Assembly: GCF_019966575.1 (NCBI RefSeq) | Contig: NZ_JAINFK010000007.1 | Span: 124,001-188,000, forward strand | DNA from: Oricola cellulosilytica | GTDB lineage: Bacteria > Pseudomonadota > Alphaproteobacteria > Rhizobiales > Rhizobiaceae | DNA: 64,000 bases | Direction: 5' to 3' | Part shown: one piece after another, positions 34,820 through 44,556 of the stretch | How the letters are laid out: each line of letters starts with the position of its first letter | How positions within the stretch are numbered: position 1 is the first letter of the stretch | Translations under genes and position numbers: made by a program | The notes under the pieces: generated by a model | Databases searched by the model: none | What the model saw: only the letters and a program-made list of their open reading frames with translations | What the model was told of the DNA's origin: nothing

Positions 34820-35383
34820 AAAATTTGCCTCCCCCGATCGCCGATGAGGGGACCGAAAATACCGTCGATTTGAGCTGCCTGCGATAATCAGAAAGGAACC
34901 GACGTGTCCGGAGCGCCCCGGCGTCCTTCTCATCATTTCGGCCGACAATTATCGCGAGACGATTATCGCGAAAGGACACGGGTATAGCGAAGTGTATGTT
35001 GGAGCAATCTTCCTTAAACACGATGTTGAAGCGAGGAAGGTGCCCTTCTCGTTGCCAAGTCGCGCGACTGTAGCTGAGCTCGGATCAGCGTCCGAAGACT
35101 GAGCCGAAAATATTGCGGATGGCTGCCCGTCTCTGTCGGCGTGCTTCCGCGATCAAACGATCGCTTTCACGAGGGGCGAAGGTGTGACTGTTCCGATTTT
35201 GGCCGGACATTTTCGATTTTCCTTATTTCGACGGGAGTCCAGATCGGATCCCCCGTTCTTAGCTAGACCGAAAATGTGAGTTTTACGTGTGCGAATCAAC
35301 GCGTCCGCCACGCTATTAAGCGACATCAGCCATGCAATATTGCCATGGTTGCAATTCAACCCGTCGGAGCGGGTCAATCAGCT
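34820..35383. other. Noncoding gap between MFS and EamA genes
   Basis: No convincing gene is visible here. A 74-residue open frame on the minus strand (35153-35377) has no recognisable content and no ribosome site I trust. The 34875-34980 part contains AT-rich boxes (listed separately). The remainder to 35383 has no clear repeat or strong terminator. Confidence 0.5.
34881..34971. promoter_or_regulatory. Repeated ATTATCGC boxes upstream of the Bcr/CflA gene
   Basis: ATTATCGCGA occurs twice in direct orientation (34948-34957 and 34962-34971, 14 bases apart), and the inverted core GCGATAAT is at 34881-34888, 62 bases before the MFS start. Repeats of this kind often mark operators or UP elements. 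No regulator gene lies beside them, so the role is open. Confidence 0.4.
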
Positions 35384-36310
35384 TCAGGTGCCGCGCGCGG
35401 GAGGCACCGATGCCGCGGAAATATTGGCTGATGCGGCTCTCCGCGAGACAAGCCGCTCGCGGTAGAGCGTATACAAACCTGTTGCAATGATTATCGACGC
35501 CCCGAAAGCGGTCAGTGCGTCCGGGATTTCGCCGAACACGAGGGCGCCGAGCGTGATAGCCCACAGCAGGCTGGTGTAGCGAAAGGGCGCGACCACGTGA
35601 ATGTCCTCTCCGACACGCATGGCAACAACGATACCTTGATAGCCGACAAACAGAAACATCGATGCGATCGCCAGAACGCCAAACGTTTTCAGATCCATCG
35701 GCGTCCACCCACCAAGAACCTCCATTAGAACCGCTCCGCAAGCTGCCACCGCAATCGTCGTGACAAGCGAGACGGCAACGGAAGGGACCTCGACCGGCAA
35801 CCTCCGTGTGGCGAGGTCTCGCGTGGCGGCGAACACAACCGTCATCATGGCGGATAAAGCGAAGATGTTGAACCCTTCCAGACCCGGCCGGATAATAACG
35901 AGAACGCCGACGAAACCGACACCGATGGCTGAAATACGTCTTATGCCGACCGGCTCGCTCAAGAATAACGCGGCGCCGAGGGTTACGGCCAAAGGTAGCG
36001 CCTGCAGAATTGCCGACACGTTCGCGATCGGCATTTTGAACAAGGCAGTTAGGAAGAATATGGTGGCAAGGGCCTCTGCCGCGACGCGTATCATCATCGG
36101 CTTCGTTCGGACCGCTCTAATGGGCATGTTTGTTCGAGATGCACGGACGAAAGCAACCAGAAACACCATCATGATAAGGCCTCGGACTAACATGACCTGT
36201 CCGGCGTTGATCGTTTCTCCGAGCGATTTCACTAAGACATCGTTGATGGTGAAGCCCGCCATCGACCCAGCCATCAGCAATGATGCGCGCGTATTCGCAG
36301 ACAGGGGCAT
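35384..36310 (-). CDS. DMT superfamily (EamA) transporter
   Basis: 308-residue inner-membrane protein, about ten membrane segments in two EamA repeats. The first repeat starts with MAGSMAGFTINDVLVKSLGETINAGQVMLVRG. The second includes PFRYTSLLWAITLGALVFGEIPDALTAFGASIII, typical of the drug/metabolite transporter family. ATG 36310 is chosen because the first membrane segment begins about ten residues later. Substrate and regulation are unknown. Confidence 0.9.
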   Translation of the reverse strand: MPLSANTRASLLMAGSMAGFTINDVLVKSLGETINAGQVMLVRGLIMMVFLVAFVRASRTNMPIRAVRTKPMMIRVAAEALATIFFLTALFKMPIANVSAILQALPLAVTLGAALFLSEPVGIRRISAIGVGFVGVLVIIRPGLEGFNIFALSAMMTVVFAATRDLATRRLPVEVPSVAVSLVTTIAVAACGAVLMEVLGGWTPMDLKTFGVLAIASMFLFVGYQGIVVAMRVGEDIHVVAPFRYTSLLWAITLGALVFGEIPDALTAFGASIIIATGLYTLYRERLVSRRAASANISAASVPPARGT

Positions 36311-36559
36311 AAAGAAATTCCCGAGAAAGTGTGAGAGACGAAAATTTGGCCTCAGTCCAGCGCGGAGTCCCACCCCGCTAATGGTCTGATTTCACCATCG
36401 AATGGATCGTTGATCTCACAAATCTTCGAGCAGACCGACCCTTCTCTCAGGGTGTGCCGTTGCCCGGATACGAGTCGCCTGATCGCCACCATTTTCAAAA
36501 TTCGTGCTCTGTGCGACGGGGCGGCATCGAACTCGCCCCCGGTACGTGCGATGTCTAAA

Positions 36560-37033
36560 TCACGGGCCGTCCAGCGAGCGCGCGATTGGCCCCACAAACG
36601 GATCGTACTTGTCGCGAAACCGCACAGGATACCGCATCGTCATTGTGTGGATTACGCCGTTGGAACCAAATTCGTGGCGCTCGTAATAAATGATATTGTC
36701 GTCATAGCCCGACACAACGAGCCAGTTCTTGCCGGATGCCTTGTAGGTTGCCGGAATGCCGTTCGCCGAAGCGACATCGACAAGTTGCTTCAGCAGTGAT
36801 TGCACGGTAACGCCATCGGCCTTTCTGCGTGCAAACACAATGAGTTCCGCATCGTCAGATGAAACAAAGGTCCTGCCGTCTCCATTCGATGGTGCTGGAT
36901 CGATCCTGTCGAACACGTCAGCGGGGAACGAGATGCTTGTGCCAAAGCGTTCGTTTTCGTAGGTGAGCGTGTCGGCGTCAGCCGCCACGGCTCCAAGAAA
37001 GAGCATCATTCCCGCTGAGACAAGCCGTTGCAC
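36560..37033 (-). CDS. Secreted hypothetical protein
   Basis: 157 residues. A signal peptide (MQRLVSAGMMLFLGAVAADA) precedes a mature part of ~137 residues with YENERFGTSISFPADVF near its start, a pattern seen in periplasmic lipoprotein-like or PsbP-type folds, and YDDNIIYYERHEF later. I cannot assign a family firmly. It ends 3 bases before the moaA start-side neighbour sequence: its start (37033) lies just downstream of the moaA stop (37038), so the two are probably cotranscribed. Confidence 0.75.
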   Translation of the reverse strand: MQRLVSAGMMLFLGAVAADADTLTYENERFGTSISFPADVFDRIDPAPSNGDGRTFVSSDDAELIVFARRKADGVTVQSLLKQLVDVASANGIPATYKASGKNWLVVSGYDDNIIYYERHEFGSNGVIHTMTMRYPVRFRDKYDPFVGPIARSLDGP

Positions 37034-37037
37034 TGTC

Positions 37038-38063
37038 TTAGCCGCCCGTTACGCTCATGTGTCTTGATACCGAAGGGCGCCGGGTTCTGCGGTCGATAAT
37101 GAAATCGTGCCCCTTCGGCTTGCGTCCGATGGCTTCGTCAATTGCGTTGGAAAGGGCCTCGTTGCCCTCGGACGCGCGAAGCGGCTCCCGCAGATCGGCG
37201 GCGTCCTCCTGGCCGAGGCACATGTACAACGTGCCGGTGCAGGTCAGGCGAACGCGATTGCAAGTCTCGCAGAAATTGTGGGTCATCGGTGTGATAAAGC
37301 CGAGCTTGCCGCCTGTCTCCTCTACCTGCACGTAGCGCGCCGGACCGCCAGTCTTGTAGGGAGTGTCGTGAAGCGTGAAATGTTCCTCCAATTGCGCGCG
37401 AAGAAGCGACAACGGCATATACTGGTCGGTGCGGTCCTCGTCGATTTCACCCATCGGCATGGTCTCGATTACGGTCATGTCCATGCCTTGGCCGTGGGCC
37501 CACCGCATCATCTCCGGGATTTCCTCGTCATTGAAGCCCTTCAGGGCGACGGCATTGATCTTGACCTTCAGACCGGCGGCGCGGGCTGCCTCAAGTCCAG
37601 TCAACACGCGCGACAGGTCACCCCAGCGGGTGATCTGCCGAAACTTATCCGGGTCGAGTGTATCGATCGAAACGTTAATGCGGCGCACGCCATGGGCGAA
37701 AAGCTCGTCGGCATAGCGAGAAAGCTGCGATCCGTTGGTCGTCAGCGTGAGTTCCTCAAGAGCGCCGGAGCGCAAGTGGCGACCGAGCTGCTGGATGAGA
37801 TGCATGATGTTCTTGCGAACGAGGGGCTCTCCACCGGTTAGCCGCAGCTTGCGGACCCCCTTCTCGACGAAGGCGGTGCATAGCCTATCCAGTTCTTCGA
37901 GGGTGAGCAGGTCCTTCTTCGGCAGGAAGGTCATGTGTTCCGACATGCAGTATGTGCAGCGGAAATCACAGCGGTCGGTCACGGACACGCGCAGATAGGT
38001 GATGTCACGGCCGTACGGGTCGGTCATCGTCGGCAGGTTCGGTAGTTTGATGTGGTCCTGCAT
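37038..38063 (-). CDS. moaA: GTP 3',8-cyclase MoaA (molybdenum cofactor biosynthesis)
   Basis: 341-residue radical-SAM enzyme that starts molybdopterin synthesis by rearranging GTP. The SAM cluster motif C32-x3-C36-x2-C39 (CDFRCTYC), the second cluster motif [18 protein letters not shown] and the C-terminal GG needed for activity are all present. ATG 38063 is chosen; an in-frame TTG two codons earlier is possible, and neither has a clear ribosome site. It lies ~4 kb from the moeA operon, with MFS and EamA genes between, so moa and moe genes are grouped loosely. Confidence 0.96.
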   Translation of the reverse strand: MQDHIKLPNLPTMTDPYGRDITYLRVSVTDRCDFRCTYCMSEHMTFLPKKDLLTLEELDRLCTAFVEKGVRKLRLTGGEPLVRKNIMHLIQQLGRHLRSGALEELTLTTNGSQLSRYADELFAHGVRRINVSIDTLDPDKFRQITRWGDLSRVLTGLEAARAAGLKVKINAVALKGFNDEEIPEMMRWAHGQGMDMTVIETMPMGEIDEDRTDQYMPLSLLRAQLEEHFTLHDTPYKTGGPARYVQVEETGGKLGFITPMTHNFCETCNRVRLTCTGTLYMCLGQEDAADLREPLRASEGNEALSNAIDEAIGRKPKGHDFIIDRRTRRPSVSRHMSVTGG

Positions 38064-38167
38064 GTGCAATTCGAAGCGATGTTGTCCTTATTCAGTGTTG
38101 ATGTCATAGCCCAATCCGTCAAGGGATGGGAAGGCCGACATTCGTCCAGTCGGGAAGGAAAGCAATC

Positions 38168-38527
38168 ATGGCGGAACAAAGTGTGTGGCCGAGGGAATTG
38201 CGTGTGTCCAAGGACCGCAGGCTGCTGACGGTGAAATTCAACACCGGCGAGAAACACGAACTGACTGCCGAGATGTTGCGCGTTCTGTCTCCTTCGGCGG
38301 AGGTCCAGGGCCACTCTCCCGATCAGCGCATTACGGTAGGCGGCAAGAAAAATGTCGAAATCATGCAGATGAAGCCGGTCGGAAATTACGCTGTCCGCAT
38401 CGTTTTCGACGATCTGCACGATACCGGCATATACTCATGGTCCTATCTTCTGGAACTCGGCCGCGAGAAGGGCGAACGTTGGGCCGCGCATCTAAGGGAA
38501 CTGGAGGAAAAGGGCCTCACCCGATGA
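38168..38527 (+). CDS. DUF971 domain-containing protein
   Basis: 119 residues, a single DUF971 (GBBH-like N-terminal) domain: WPRELRVSKDRRLLTVKFNTGEKHELTAEMLRVLSP, then VGNYAVRIVFDDLHDTGIYSWSYL. This domain is also the N-terminal part of gamma-butyrobetaine hydroxylase and of some iron-sulfur carrier proteins. It is divergent from moaA, and its stop overlaps the next gene's start (ATGA). Confidence 0.9.
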   Translation: MAEQSVWPRELRVSKDRRLLTVKFNTGEKHELTAEMLRVLSPSAEVQGHSPDQRITVGGKKNVEIMQMKPVGNYAVRIVFDDLHDTGIYSWSYLLELGREKGERWAAHLRELEEKGLTR

Positions 38528-39144
38528 CATCCTTCAAGCCCGTGACCGGCCTTCAGGAGCTGGAATCGATTTACGGCGCTCCGGGCGAGGCGTCGCTGCT
38601 GAAGATCGCCGACCGGATCACGCCGGAATACCGGGCGTTGCTGGAAGCCTCGCCCTTTTTCGCGCTTGCGACCGTCGGGCCGGCACGGATCGACTGCTCG
38701 CCGCGCGGCGAGTTGGGCGGCGCGTTCCGGATCGCGGACGAAAAGACGCTGATCATCCCGGACTGGCGCGGCAACAACAGGATCGACAGCCTGCGCAACA
38801 TCGTGCGCGATCCGCGGGTGGCGCTGCTGTTGCTTATCCCCGGATCGCAGACGACAATCCGAATGAACGGCACGGCCATTGTGACGGTGGACGAGGGCCT
38901 TCTGGCGAGTTTCGAGAGGGATGGCAAGAGGCCGCGTTCGGCGGTAATTGTCAGCGTCAACGAGGTTTACACGCAATGCGGCAGAGCGGTGCTGCGCGCC
39001 GAATTGTGGAATCCGGCGCATCATGTTTATCCGAAGGAGCTCCCGACGCCGGGCGACGTTCTCAGGGCGCAATCGCGTGGCGTCTTCGATTCCGAAACCT
39101 ACGACAGGGAATGGGCGGGCCGCGCGGAAAAGACCATGTGGTGA
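38524..39144 (+). CDS. Pyridoxamine 5'-phosphate oxidase-family (split-barrel flavin) protein
   Basis: 206 residues with the FMN-binding split-barrel fold of the MSMEG_1061-like group: ASPFFALATVGPARIDCSPRG, IPDWRGNNRIDSLRNIVRDPRVALLLLIPG, and the C-terminal QCGRAVLRAELW segment. It is likely an FMN- or F420-using reductase or oxidase; a true pyridoxamine phosphate oxidase is larger and has other motifs. Its start overlaps the DUF971 stop, so the two are coexpressed. Confidence 0.85.
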   Translation: MTSFKPVTGLQELESIYGAPGEASLLKIADRITPEYRALLEASPFFALATVGPARIDCSPRGELGGAFRIADEKTLIIPDWRGNNRIDSLRNIVRDPRVALLLLIPGSQTTIRMNGTAIVTVDEGLLASFERDGKRPRSAVIVSVNEVYTQCGRAVLRAELWNPAHHVYPKELPTPGDVLRAQSRGVFDSETYDREWAGRAEKTMW

Positions 39145-39148
39145 GCGG

Positions 39149-40765
<1,617 letters not shown>

Positions 40766-40853
40766 TCGTTTGCTCCTTGAGCGTTATGGGCAGGTCGCTT
40801 CATACCGCAGCGGCGCCCGATGGCAATGGCGTGATCCGAGCCCGCATCCCTTG

Positions 40854-41096
40854 TCAATTGGGTGGCCGCGGCAAGACGGTCGTGCCGCAATCGGCTGCGC
40901 CACAACCCGTGCAAATGATGCGAAAGGCGATGCGGCGGAGCGCAACGCTCCCGCCAAAGCTGCTGCGCAAGCGCTGGAGATCGACGCTGGCCCGTGTGCC
41001 ACATGTCCGGCAAATTGCAATGGCGCTTGTGCGCTCTTTCAGCAATTCATCGATCGAATAGGTATCGTTAAGGCGGTTCGTCACGAGATCCGACAA
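40854..41096 (-). CDS. Small zinc-ribbon-like hypothetical protein
   Basis: 80 residues. Paired CxxC motifs, CRTC (CRTCG) and CTGC (CTGCGAADCG), separated by ~30 residues form a zinc-ribbon pattern, which makes a true gene likely. The rest has a helix-forming SIDELLKERTSAIAI segment. The start is uncertain: TTG 41096 opens the frame, and GTG 41084 is an alternative. I do not recognise the family. It lies divergent from the CBS-GGDEF gene in a gap otherwise empty. Confidence 0.55.
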   Translation of the reverse strand: MSDLVTNRLNDTYSIDELLKERTSAIAICRTCGTRASVDLQRLRSSFGGSVALRRIAFRIICTGCGAADCGTTVLPRPPN

Positions 41097-41217
41097 GTTG
41101 AAGGCGCACCGCAGAATGGCGCAAAATCAACCCGATATCAAACGAGCTGGTGCATAAAATATTAAGGTGCGACTGATACGATCGTCCAGTGTTAGGCGAT
41201 TGGGGAGGCGGGGCCAG

Positions 41218-42132
41218 ATGCGAATTCGAGAACTGTTCTCAGAGATGAGCCAGCCGGATCTCAAATCCGCTCGCTCGGACATGGAACTGGCTTCGGCTGC
41301 GCAAATATTATGCGCGAACAACATCGGCGCGCTTCCCGTCATCGGAGATCAAGGCGACGTTATTGGGATCGTCTCCGAGCGCGATATTGTTCGATCGATC
41401 GTAAATTGCCGGACGGAGTTTTTCTCGAAACGGGTGGACGAGGTCATGACCAGATCGGTGATCACCTGTGGTCCGGACGATCTTACCGAAGACGTTTATG
41501 AAGTGCTCAGTGTGAAGCAAATACGCCACATCCCCGTCGTAGAAGAGGGGCGGATGTACGGAATGCTCAGCATTCGTGACTTTGAGAATGCACACCGGCG
41601 TCTCCGTGCCCAGGCTCTGACGGACAGCCTCACCGGATTGCACAATCTGCGGCATTTTCTCGGCATCCTCGACAATGAATTCAATCGTTACAGGCGCTTC
41701 CAGTCCCCATTGGCGGTGGCGACGATCGAGGTTTTCCCAAGCGATGAATTCAATAGCCACGCGGCAAGCGACGGGCTACTGCGGAAGCTGGCCGGGCTGA
41801 TTACCGAACAGACACGAGCATATGATTCTGTTGGTCGCACGGGGGATCATCGGTTCGGGCTGATTTTGCCCAATACCGACGCGCGGACGGCTAACCGGGC
41901 GTGCGAGCGCCTGCTCTGGGCATTGAGAACCTCTGCGTCCCGGGTGGCTGGGGACGCGCCGGACTATCGCGTCAGCATAGGTCTGGCGTTCGGAAACAGG
42001 CGTAACTGCGACGGCAGAAGCATCTTGGAACGTGCGGACAAACTCGCGGAAACCGCTGGCGCAAATGGTGGCGACTGCATTGAAGCGGATGAGCTCGCCC
42101 AGCCGACCGAGGACAGTGCAAGCGCGGCATAA
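41218..42132 (+). CDS. CBS-pair protein with degenerate GGDEF domain
   Basis: 304 residues. Two CBS motifs lie in the first ~125 residues (ALPVIGDQGDVIGIVSERDIV and HIPVVEEGRMYGMLSIRD), a fold that binds adenine nucleotides. Residues ~130-300 form a GGDEF fold starting ALTDSLTGLHNLRHF. The catalytic signature RYGGDEF is replaced by RTGDHRF (residues 207-213), and the metal-binding stretch IDxFK is EVFPSDEF. The domain should therefore not make cyclic di-GMP; it may bind GTP or act as a structural partner. ATG 41218 has GGGGAGG ten bases upstream. Confidence 0.9.
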   Translation: MRIRELFSEMSQPDLKSARSDMELASAAQILCANNIGALPVIGDQGDVIGIVSERDIVRSIVNCRTEFFSKRVDEVMTRSVITCGPDDLTEDVYEVLSVKQIRHIPVVEEGRMYGMLSIRDFENAHRRLRAQALTDSLTGLHNLRHFLGILDNEFNRYRRFQSPLAVATIEVFPSDEFNSHAASDGLLRKLAGLITEQTRAYDSVGRTGDHRFGLILPNTDARTANRACERLLWALRTSASRVAGDAPDYRVSIGLAFGNRRNCDGRSILERADKLAETAGANGGDCIEADELAQPTEDSASAA

Positions 42133-42154
42133 ACATTACATTTCGCGGAGAAAA

Positions 42155-42229
42155 TGGTGGGCGATACTGGGATTGAACCAGTGACCCCTCCCGTGTGAAG
42201 GGAGTGCTCTCCCGCTGAGCTAATCGCCC
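42155..42229 (-). tRNA. tRNA-Val (anticodon CAC)
   Basis: Read on the minus strand, the gene is 75 bases including an encoded CCA. The acceptor GGGCGAT pairs with ATCGCCC. The D-arm is TAGCTCAGCGGGAGAGC. The anticodon stem CTCCC/GGGAG encloses the loop TTCACAC, anticodon CAC at 42195-42197. The T-arm ACTGG/CCAGT encloses TTCAATC. All four arms pair without mismatch. It decodes GUG valine. Confidence 0.95.
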
Positions 42230-42276
42230 TGCCTTTGGCGCAGGCGCGCGGGTATAGGCTTCGCGCTTTGCGGAAG

Positions 42277-42972
42277 TCAACAGGGCTGCACGGCAGCGTT
42301 GATCAACTCGTTGACAAGTTCGGTATCGAGCGCAGCATAGTGCGAAATGATTCTGTCGGGCTTGAATTCGCAGACGTCGCGCTCCGTGTAGCCGAAATCG
42401 ACGGCGACAACAGGAATTCCGGCGGCTTTCGCCGTAACGATATCGGTTTCACTGTCTCCCAGCATCACTGCGCGGTTCCGGTCTCCGCCAGCCCTGTCGA
42501 TCGTGCCCGTCAGATGAGCCGGGTCGGGTTTTCGCACAGTGAACGTATCCTGGCCACAGATCGCGGAAAAGATCTTGTCGATCTTGAGGGCCTGCAGCAG
42601 ATCTACGGCGTTGTGTTCTGTCTTGTTCGTACAGACCGCGACAAGAAATCCGGCGGACTTCAGATCGTCTATCGCTGCCAGAACGCCATCGTAGGGGCGC
42701 GACTTGCCGGGCATATTTTGGCGATAGTGTACCAGAAACCGGTCGAGAAGAGCGTCGATTTCCTTGGTCGCGGCTTCCCTGCCGGTTGACGAATACGCCC
42801 GCTCGATCATCGCGCGGGCACCTTGACCGACATAGCGGTGGAAACCTTCCGCATTGACCGCTCCGACGCCAGCGGATGCGAGGGCATGATTGAGGCTGTC
42901 GATGAGATCGGGTGCCGTATGGACTAGCGTTCCATCAAGATCAAAAACCACGATCGGAGGGGGCATTGACAT
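42277..42972 (-). CDS. gph: Phosphoglycolate phosphatase (HAD superfamily)
   Basis: 231 residues. The HAD nucleophile motif FDLDGTLVHT lies near the N-terminus, motif II is within AVCTNKT, and motif III/IV residues are MLGDSETDIVTAKAAGI. A helical cap sits between motifs I and II, matching phosphoglycolate phosphatases. It recycles 2-phosphoglycolate. The start is uncertain between ATG 42972 and ATG 42966; the second has a better-spaced GGA. It is divergent from rpiA, an arrangement common in rhizobia. Confidence 0.88.
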   Translation of the reverse strand: MSMPPPIVVFDLDGTLVHTAPDLIDSLNHALASAGVGAVNAEGFHRYVGQGARAMIERAYSSTGREAATKEIDALLDRFLVHYRQNMPGKSRPYDGVLAAIDDLKSAGFLVAVCTNKTEHNAVDLLQALKIDKIFSAICGQDTFTVRKPDPAHLTGTIDRAGGDRNRAVMLGDSETDIVTAKAAGIPVVAVDFGYTERDVCEFKPDRIISHYAALDTELVNELINAAVQPC

Positions 42973-43106
42973 TTTCCGTTTGAATTCTCGGCGAAGCACT
43001 AGCTGTCGGACAATCTCTTTGCAACGGATGTGAGGCGCATTGCCGGTTGGCCTGTGCCAGGCGGCGTGTTAACCGAGGCGCCGAAATCGGGGAAATACAA
43101 CTGTCC

Positions 43107-43808
43107 ATGTCGTCAGACGAATTGAAACGCGCCGCTGCGCAGGCCGCTCTGTCATACGTGAGCGAAGGCATGAAGATCGGCATCGGCACGGGAAGCACGG
43201 CGGAAGCTTTCATCCACTTGCTTGCCGAAAGGGTCGGGGATGGGTTTCATGTAACCGGCATTCCAACCTCGGAGCGATCAGCGCGCCTTTGCATCGAACT
43301 TGGCGTGCCCCTTTCCAGCCTCGACGAATCCCCGAGTCTCGATTTGGCGATCGACGGCGCCGACGAGATCGATGCCTCTCTCAATCTGATCAAGGGGGGC
43401 GGCGGCGCTTTGCTTCGCGAGAAAATCGTCGCCCATGCGTCGTCGCGCTTCATCGTTATTGCTGACGAGAGCAAGCTGGTCCCGGCGCTGGGCTCATTTC
43501 CCCTGCCGATTGAGGTCAATCCGTTCGGACTGGAGGCAACCCGCGGCGCAGCTCAACGCGCATACGACTCCCTGGGATATTCCGGCGAATTGCGGCTCCG
43601 TGTTCGCGATGGTCAGCCGTACGAAACGGATGGCGGGCACTTCATACTCGACGCATCATTCGGCCACATTTCCGACCCAAAGGCACTGTCTGACGCGCTG
43701 CACCTCATTCCGGGTGTGGTGGAGCACGGGCTCTTCATCGGCATGACGACGGTAGCGATCGTTGCCGGCGCGGATGGGGTCAGAACACTTGTCGCGGCGG
43801 GCGCCTGA
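43107..43808 (+). CDS. rpiA: Ribose-5-phosphate isomerase A
   Basis: 233 residues. It has [15 protein letters not shown] at the N-terminal phosphate-binding site, [28 protein letters not shown] (contains the catalytic Asp and Glu), IADESKLV and EVNPFG. It interconverts ribose-5-phosphate and ribulose-5-phosphate in the pentose phosphate pathway. ATG 43107 is chosen from the usual RpiA N-terminus; upstream in-frame codons are not conserved. It precedes a DUF2059 gene on the same strand. Confidence 0.95.
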   Translation: MSSDELKRAAAQAALSYVSEGMKIGIGTGSTAEAFIHLLAERVGDGFHVTGIPTSERSARLCIELGVPLSSLDESPSLDLAIDGADEIDASLNLIKGGGGALLREKIVAHASSRFIVIADESKLVPALGSFPLPIEVNPFGLEATRGAAQRAYDSLGYSGELRLRVRDGQPYETDGGHFILDASFGHISDPKALSDALHLIPGVVEHGLFIGMTTVAIVAGADGVRTLVAAGA

Positions 43809-43853
43809 TGTCAGGCCACTACGGAATCTGAGGAACTGGAGTTCAACAAGAAA

Positions 43854-44441
43854 ATGATGTTATCGATGAAAGACCGAATTCGCAGGGCCGCATATGCGGC
43901 TGCGGTCGTTTCCGCCGTAATGCCGGGCGCCGCGCATGCGCAGGAGCCATCCGACGCGCATATCGCCGCGGCCAGAAACGCGATTTCGGCTCTTGGCGCA
44001 ACCGATCCCTTTGATGACATACTGCCTGCCGCTGCGCTCGGCCTCAAAGGCCGTCTCATCGCGAACAACCCGGATCTCGAGGACCAAATATCCGATATCG
44101 TGGATTCCGAGACGTTAGCGATGGTCTCCCGCCGTTCAGCTCTCGAGGAAGAGGCGGCCCGCATTTATGCGTCAGCCTTCACGGAAGAGGATCTGAAGAT
44201 GATCGCGGAGTTCTATGAGACCGAGGCCGGGCAGAAGCTTCTACAGAACGGTCCTATCGTATCACGCGAAGTCAACGGGGCCGTTTCGGTCTGGGCGCGG
44301 GGCATTGAGCGCGATCTGCTGCAAAACGTTGTTGCCAAGATGAACGAGGCCGGTTTGCGGGCAAATGTCGAAGGCGCTGCCCCGGGCGGAAGCACCGCGC
44401 CTTTGGAAGGCGCACCGGCACAGGGCGCGACCCAGAACTGA
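43854..44441 (+). CDS. Periplasmic DUF2059 domain-containing protein
   Basis: 195 residues. A signal peptide runs to ~residue 29 (AVVSAVMPGAAHA). A DUF2059 helical domain follows, with the pattern YASAFTEEDLKMIAEFYETEAGQKLL, and the C-terminal tail is Ala/Pro/Gly-rich (GAAPGGSTAPLEGAPAQGA). The family is common downstream of rpiA in rhizobia and upstream of gor; its function is unknown. An intrinsic terminator follows 29 bases after its stop. Confidence 0.9.
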   Translation: MMLSMKDRIRRAAYAAAVVSAVMPGAAHAQEPSDAHIAAARNAISALGATDPFDDILPAAALGLKGRLIANNPDLEDQISDIVDSETLAMVSRRSALEEEAARIYASAFTEEDLKMIAEFYETEAGQKLLQNGPIVSREVNGAVSVWARGIERDLLQNVVAKMNEAGLRANVEGAAPGGSTAPLEGAPAQGATQN

Positions 44442-44469
44442 TCACCACAGCTACGCGAATTTATGGGAT

Positions 44470-44502
44470 GGCCCGGTGCTTGCGCCGGGCCTTTCGTTTT
44501 TT
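44470..44502 (+). terminator. Intrinsic terminator after the DUF2059 gene
   Basis: GGCCCGG (44470-44476) pairs with CCGGGCC (44485-44491) around an 8-base loop, followed by TTTCGTTTTTT. It separates the rpiA-DUF2059 unit from gor. Confidence 0.8.
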
Positions 44503-44556
44503 CGTTCCTTCCACTATGCGGGAATGGCTTACCGCCCCCGCAAGGAGATTGGATTT

